From an uncultured Eggerthellaceae bacterium (GTDB lineage: Bacteria; Actinomycetota; Coriobacteriia; Coriobacteriales; Eggerthellaceae): DNA of 7,833 nt. The notes below the pieces were generated by a model. It was not told where the DNA came from. It did no database searches and saw nothing but the letters and a program-made list of their open reading frames with translations. Location of the stretch: the NCBI GenBank assembly GCA_934630905.1, contig CAKTXN010000080.1:1-7833 (forward strand), given 5' to 3'. The translations under genes and the position numbers were made by a program. Of this stretch, positions 5,408 through 7,833 are shown piece after piece (position 1 is the first letter of the stretch; the number at the start of each line of letters is the position of its first letter).

Positions 5408-6547
5408 CTACTGCTCCAGGATAATGTGGCGCAGCGCTTCAACGAGTTTTTCGTTTTCTTCGCGTGTGCGCACGGATACGCAGAAGTAGCGGCCTTTTTC
5501 CAAGCCGCGAATGTCATCGAGCTTTCGAATAAGGAAGCCGTGCATACGCAGCTTGTCTTCGAGCTCTTCTACGCTGCTTGCGCCTAAATCCATGCCTTGC
5601 GGTACAAGATACGAGCACATAACGTAGTTGCCCTCTGCGGGGAAGATATCGATACCAGGAATCAGGCTGAGCATACATTGCAACCAAGGGATTTCGCTTT
5701 CCAGAAACTCGCGTGCCTTCTCCAGATTGTTATGCTCTATCAAAAGGGGCGATATGACCTCGGCGAAGAGAGATACGGAGCTGCTGTCGTAGAAGTTTTC
5801 TATTTGCTCGACGGTGCTTGGGTGCGCCACCAGATAGCTCATGGGGATGCCCGGCAGTGCCATTGATACCGAGATCGAGCGGATGATGATCAGATTCTTG
5901 TATTGCTGCGTGAGTGAGGTGTAACTTTCGCCCGCAAGCGTGAGCTCGATTGAGCTTTCATCCACGATGACCCACGAACATGTTTCCAGATAGCTGATGA
6001 GCGTCGATTTATGCAACAGGCGGCTCGTGGGATAACTGGGATTGCCTAAAAGCGCGGCATCGAATGTGATGCCTTGCGCACGGCTCAGCGACGGCTCGGG
6101 TGCCAAAAAGCCCGCGCGACCCGCGATATCCACCACAGTGTGTCCCGCGTTTCCTATTGCCAGCGCATAACCAACTTCGCTGGGTGTGGTAATACCCACC
6201 GAGCAGGGCTGATACGTTTGCGCAACGGCGCGGATAAGGTCTTTCGTGGATGAGCCAATGATGAAAGAGCTGGTGGGAAGGTTATGAAACGTGCTTAAGC
6301 TGCTCTTCAGGGAATACCCTTCGCGGTCTGCTGCAAAATTTGCGGCACCGCAGGCCAGAGCCTGATTCATGGCGTCAATAAGGGGCGCGGGCGTGCCAAG
6401 CGGATTCGAGATGCTCGAATGATCCGTAAACGGTGCGCACGTGCGCATTTCATAAGGAGGCGTCAGCGAAAGAGCAGGAAGGGGCGTGACCAGGTTGCGC
6501 ACGGGAAGCGTATCGGCTTCAAGTGTGGTTTGAGTCGTGTTTGCCAT
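5408..6547 (-). CDS. Aminotransferase-fold protein (HisC/CobD-like) lacking the PLP lysine
   Basis: The overall pattern is a class I/II aminotransferase of the histidinol-phosphate aminotransferase / threonine-phosphate decarboxylase type, about 379 residues. Numbered from the ATG at 6547: SNPLGTP (47-53), GSSTKDLIRA (98-107), NPSYPTSRL (169-177), VIVDESSIEL (193-202), IIIRSISVSMALPGIPMSYLVA (220-241), AEGNYVM (304-310) and FCVSVRTREENEKLVEAL (355-372). Ungapped comparison with the family pattern RSFSKxFALPGLRxGY puts Val227 (codon GTA at 5869-5867) where the Schiff-base lysine should be. Pro235 replaces the phosphate-binding arginine, Tyr172 the Asn of NNPTG, Ser199 the Tyr of DEAY, and Cys356 the substrate-carboxylate arginine. 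Only the pyridine-contacting Asp196 clearly remains. The frame is unbroken, so this looks like a retained non-catalytic homologue rather than a decayed gene; function unknown. The start at 6547 is preferred because AGGGGA lies at proper spacing upstream; ATG 6556 abuts that site. Confidence 0.85.
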   Translation of the reverse strand: MANTTQTTLEADTLPVRNLVTPLPALSLTPPYEMRTCAPFTDHSSISNPLGTPAPLIDAMNQALACGAANFAADREGYSLKSSLSTFHNLPTSSFIIGSSTKDLIRAVAQTYQPCSVGITTPSEVGYALAIGNAGHTVVDIAGRAGFLAPEPSLSRAQGITFDAALLGNPSYPTSRLLHKSTLISYLETCSWVIVDESSIELTLAGESYTSLTQQYKNLIIIRSISVSMALPGIPMSYLVAHPSTVEQIENFYDSSSVSLFAEVISPLLIEHNNLEKAREFLESEIPWLQCMLSLIPGIDIFPAEGNYVMCSYLVPQGMDLGASSVEELEDKLRMHGFLIRKLDDIRGLEKGRYFCVSVRTREENEKLVEALRHIILEQ

Positions 6548-6608
6548 TAGTGTCATCCCCTGTCAGGTTGGTGCCGTGTGTGCTTCGGTGCGTTGTAACT
6601 CAAGCGAG

Positions 6609-6637
6609 ATTATTGTTGCATCCTTCTGCATTGTCAG
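6609..6637 (-). promoter_or_regulatory. Sigma70-type promoter of the aminotransferase-like gene
   Basis: Read on the minus strand, CTGACA (6637-6632) and AATAAT (6614-6609) each match five of six consensus bases and are separated by exactly 17 bp. Transcription would start near 6602, leaving a leader of about 55 nt before the ATG at 6547. This is the best -35/-10 pair in the window and argues that the gene is expressed. Confidence 0.65.
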
Positions 6638-6673
6638 CGTTTTAGCGTTTTCGGCGCTTTGGCGTTTTCAGCG
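6636..6673. repeat. Tandem GCGTTTT-type octamers between the divergent promoters
   Basis: AGCGTTTT (6636-6643), AGCGTTTT (6644-6651), CGGCGCTTT (6652-6660, degenerate) and GGCGTTTT (6661-6668) follow each other head to tail, with a further CAGCG at 6669-6673. The array begins at the -35 of the minus-strand promoter and extends toward the dinB promoter. Spacing near 8 bp is less than a helical turn, so either slippage or overlapping protein sites could explain it. Confidence 0.55.
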
Positions 6674-6694
6674 AAGGAAACGCAATCTTCGCAA

Positions 6695-6729
6695 GGTGAG
6701 TTTTACGCATGTGCTCACCATGATAAACT
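6695..6729 (+). promoter_or_regulatory. dinB promoter with extended -10 and inverted repeat
   Basis: TGA-TAAACT (6721-6729) fits the extended -10 form. The -35 position (6701-6706, TTTTAC) is poor. GGTGAG (6695-6700) and CTCACC (6714-6719) form an inverted repeat spanning the -35 and spacer, ending just before the -10, which is a natural place for a repressor. It does not match the GAAC-N4-GTTC LexA box of Gram-positive bacteria or the E. coli CTGT-N8-ACAG box. Confidence 0.5.
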
Positions 6730-6736
6730 GTTTTTC

Positions 6737-7833
6737 ATGATTACTGCTGATGAAACATGGATTAAATCCTCGCTTGACCATAAATGGGAAGGGAAAGCCA
6801 TCCTTCTGGTTGATCTTGACGCGTTTTTTGCCTCGGTGGAGCAGCTTGACCACCCCGAATGGCGCGGGAAACCGGTTATTGTGGGTAGTCCTTCGTCGAT
6901 GCGCGGCGTGGTGTCAACGGCATCGTACGAAGCGCGTACGTACGGCGTGCGTAGCGCCATGGCATCGTCGGTGGCGGAGCGTCTTTGCCCTGAAGGCATT
7001 TGGATTATGCCGCGCATGGAGCGCTACAAGGAGCTGTCTGACCAGGTTATGGGCTTCTTGCATGACGAAACGCCGTATGTTCAGCAAGTAAGCATCGATG
7101 AAGCGTTTCTGGATGTAACGCCTTCGCGCGTGAATACCGAGCATCCTGTTTCGGTGGCGCGGCGCATTCAGGCGCGCGTGGCTGAGTTGGGAATTAGTTG
7201 CTCTATTGGCGTTGCTACCTCGAAAACGGTGGCAAAAATAGCTTCTGAGCAGGGAAAGCCGAAGGGATTGACAGTAGTTTACCCTGGCACGGAGGCGCAG
7301 TTTCTACAGGATTTACCCGTGCGTGAAATGAGTGGCATTGGTGCGGCGTCCGTTGAAGCGCTTCATCGGTACGGCGTGAAGACGCTCGGTCAGCTGTCAT
7401 GCGCCGATGCTGCCATTCTGAAAAAGGTATTTGGCAAGAACGCTGAAGCATTCCGTTTGCGCGCATTGGGACAGGAAGAATCCGAAATCGAAGTGGCGCG
7501 GGTGGTGAAGTCGGTTTCACACGAGACCAGCTTTCCGCAAGATGTTTCTGTTGAAAAAGACCTGCGCGATGCGCTTTTTGCGTTGTCCGAGAAAGTGGGC
7601 AAGCGGCTGCGCAAGAACAACTTGATGGGTACCACGGTCACCGTGAAAATCCGATTTGCGAATCGAAAAATACACACTGCACAGGAAAAGCTTGAGCTTC
7701 CCACCAACAACGAACTTGTGTTTTGGCTGCATGCTGTCTCGCTTCTGAAAACGTTATGGGCGCCAGGTACTCCCGTACGGCTTATTGGTGTTTCAATGAG
7801 TGGTCTGCAAGAGCTTGAGCAGGGAGAAGACGT
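6737..7833 (+). CDS. dinB: DNA polymerase IV (Y-family), 3' end beyond window
   Basis: A translesion DNA polymerase that copies past damaged bases with low fidelity, usually with the sliding clamp. The frame from ATG 6737 gives 365 codons without a stop. Palm motif VDLDAFFASVEQ (25-36) carries the metal ligand D26 and the likely steric-gate F31. RGVVSTASYEARTYGVRSAM (56-75) is the fingers signature. VSIDEAFLDVT (118-128) supplies D121 and E122. CSIGVATSKTVAKIAS (155-170) and the thumb/HhH region VREMSGIGAASVEALHRYGVKTLGQL (195-220) follow. The little-finger domain starts near KSVSHETSF (258-266) and runs through PVRLIGVSMSGL (346-357). The C-terminal clamp-binding peptide lies outside. There is no ribosome binding site before the ATG, and the -10 box ends only 7 bp upstream, so the mRNA is probably leaderless. 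An N-terminal extension of about 18 residues precedes the first metal-binding strand compared with E. coli DinB. Confidence 0.96.
   Translation, partial: MITADETWIKSSLDHKWEGKAILLVDLDAFFASVEQLDHPEWRGKPVIVGSPSSMRGVVSTASYEARTYGVRSAMASSVAERLCPEGIWIMPRMERYKELSDQVMGFLHDETPYVQQVSIDEAFLDVTPSRVNTEHPVSVARRIQARVAELGISCSIGVATSKTVAKIASEQGKPKGLTVVYPGTEAQFLQDLPVREMSGIGAASVEALHRYGVKTLGQLSCADAAILKKVFGKNAEAFRLRALGQEESEIEVARVVKSVSHETSFPQDVSVEKDLRDALFALSEKVGKRLRKNNLMGTTVTVKIRFANRKIHTAQEKLELPTNNELVFWLHAVSLLKTLWAPGTPVRLIGVSMSGLQELEQGED

Noticed and set aside
5225..5587. 120-codon plus-strand frame after the glycosyltransferase
   Set aside because: Half of it is antisense to the aminotransferase-like gene and the rest crosses the terminator hairpin; Ala/Cys-rich shadow.
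5408..6547. Calling the aminotransferase-like gene a pseudogene
   Set aside because: No stop or frameshift, normal family length and a near-consensus promoter; missing catalytic residues alone do not show loss of function.
6695..6719. LexA/SOS box at dinB
   Set aside because: An inverted repeat is present but its half-sites (GGTGAG/CTCACC) do not match known LexA consensus sequences, so it was reported only as an unassigned dyad.
1..7833. CRISPR arrays, tRNA/rRNA genes, insertion sequences, toxin-antitoxin or defence genes
   Set aside because: I looked on both strands and saw no regularly spaced repeats, tRNA T-loop/acceptor patterns, transposase motifs or defence domains; nearly all sequence is accounted for by metabolic, glycan and repair genes.

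Overview
The window looks like ordinary bacterial chromosome: about 90% coding, GC somewhat above half by eye, strong AAAGGAGG-type ribosome binding sites on several genes, and no mobile elements, CRISPR arrays, tRNAs or rRNAs that I can see. The gene set (short-form Pta, AckA, nucleoside hydrolase, Glf, GT2 transferase, DNA polymerase IV), the TGn-TAnnnT extended -10 boxes and one apparently leaderless gene suggest an anaerobic, acetate-forming actinobacterium, perhaps of the Coriobacteriia. That placement is a guess from style, not from a marker gene.

Layout. 1-401 (+) is the C-terminal third of acetate kinase (ackA), closed by a UUCG-tetraloop terminator. 582-1541 (+) is a nucleoside hydrolase with its own promoter. 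It converges on pta (phosphate acetyltransferase, 2695-1706, -), and a shared hairpin lies between them. Pta and AckA make up the acetyl-CoA to acetate/ATP pathway, but here they are separated and on opposite strands. The 205-bp region 2696-2900 is a divergent control region with a 26-bp near-perfect palindrome, further inverted repeats and candidate promoters. From it runs a two-gene unit: glf (UDP-galactopyranose mutase, 2901-4118, +) and a family 2 glycosyltransferase (4164-5195, +), probably for galactofuranose-containing surface glycans. Tandem hairpins end this unit.

5408-6547 (-) encodes an aminotransferase-fold protein of the HisC/CobD type. Its frame is intact, but the Schiff-base lysine is valine and most other cofactor and substrate contacts are replaced. 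This is the most unusual item in the window. It is divergent from dinB (DNA polymerase IV, 6737 to beyond the window end, +), which appears to be transcribed as a leaderless mRNA. The shared intergenic region holds a good sigma70-type promoter for the aminotransferase-like gene, four tandem copies of a GCGTTTT-type octamer and an inverted repeat beside the dinB -10 box.

I did not find a clear multi-gene novel system. The best leads are the PLP-less aminotransferase homologue, the palindromic control region of pta/glf and the leaderless dinB.
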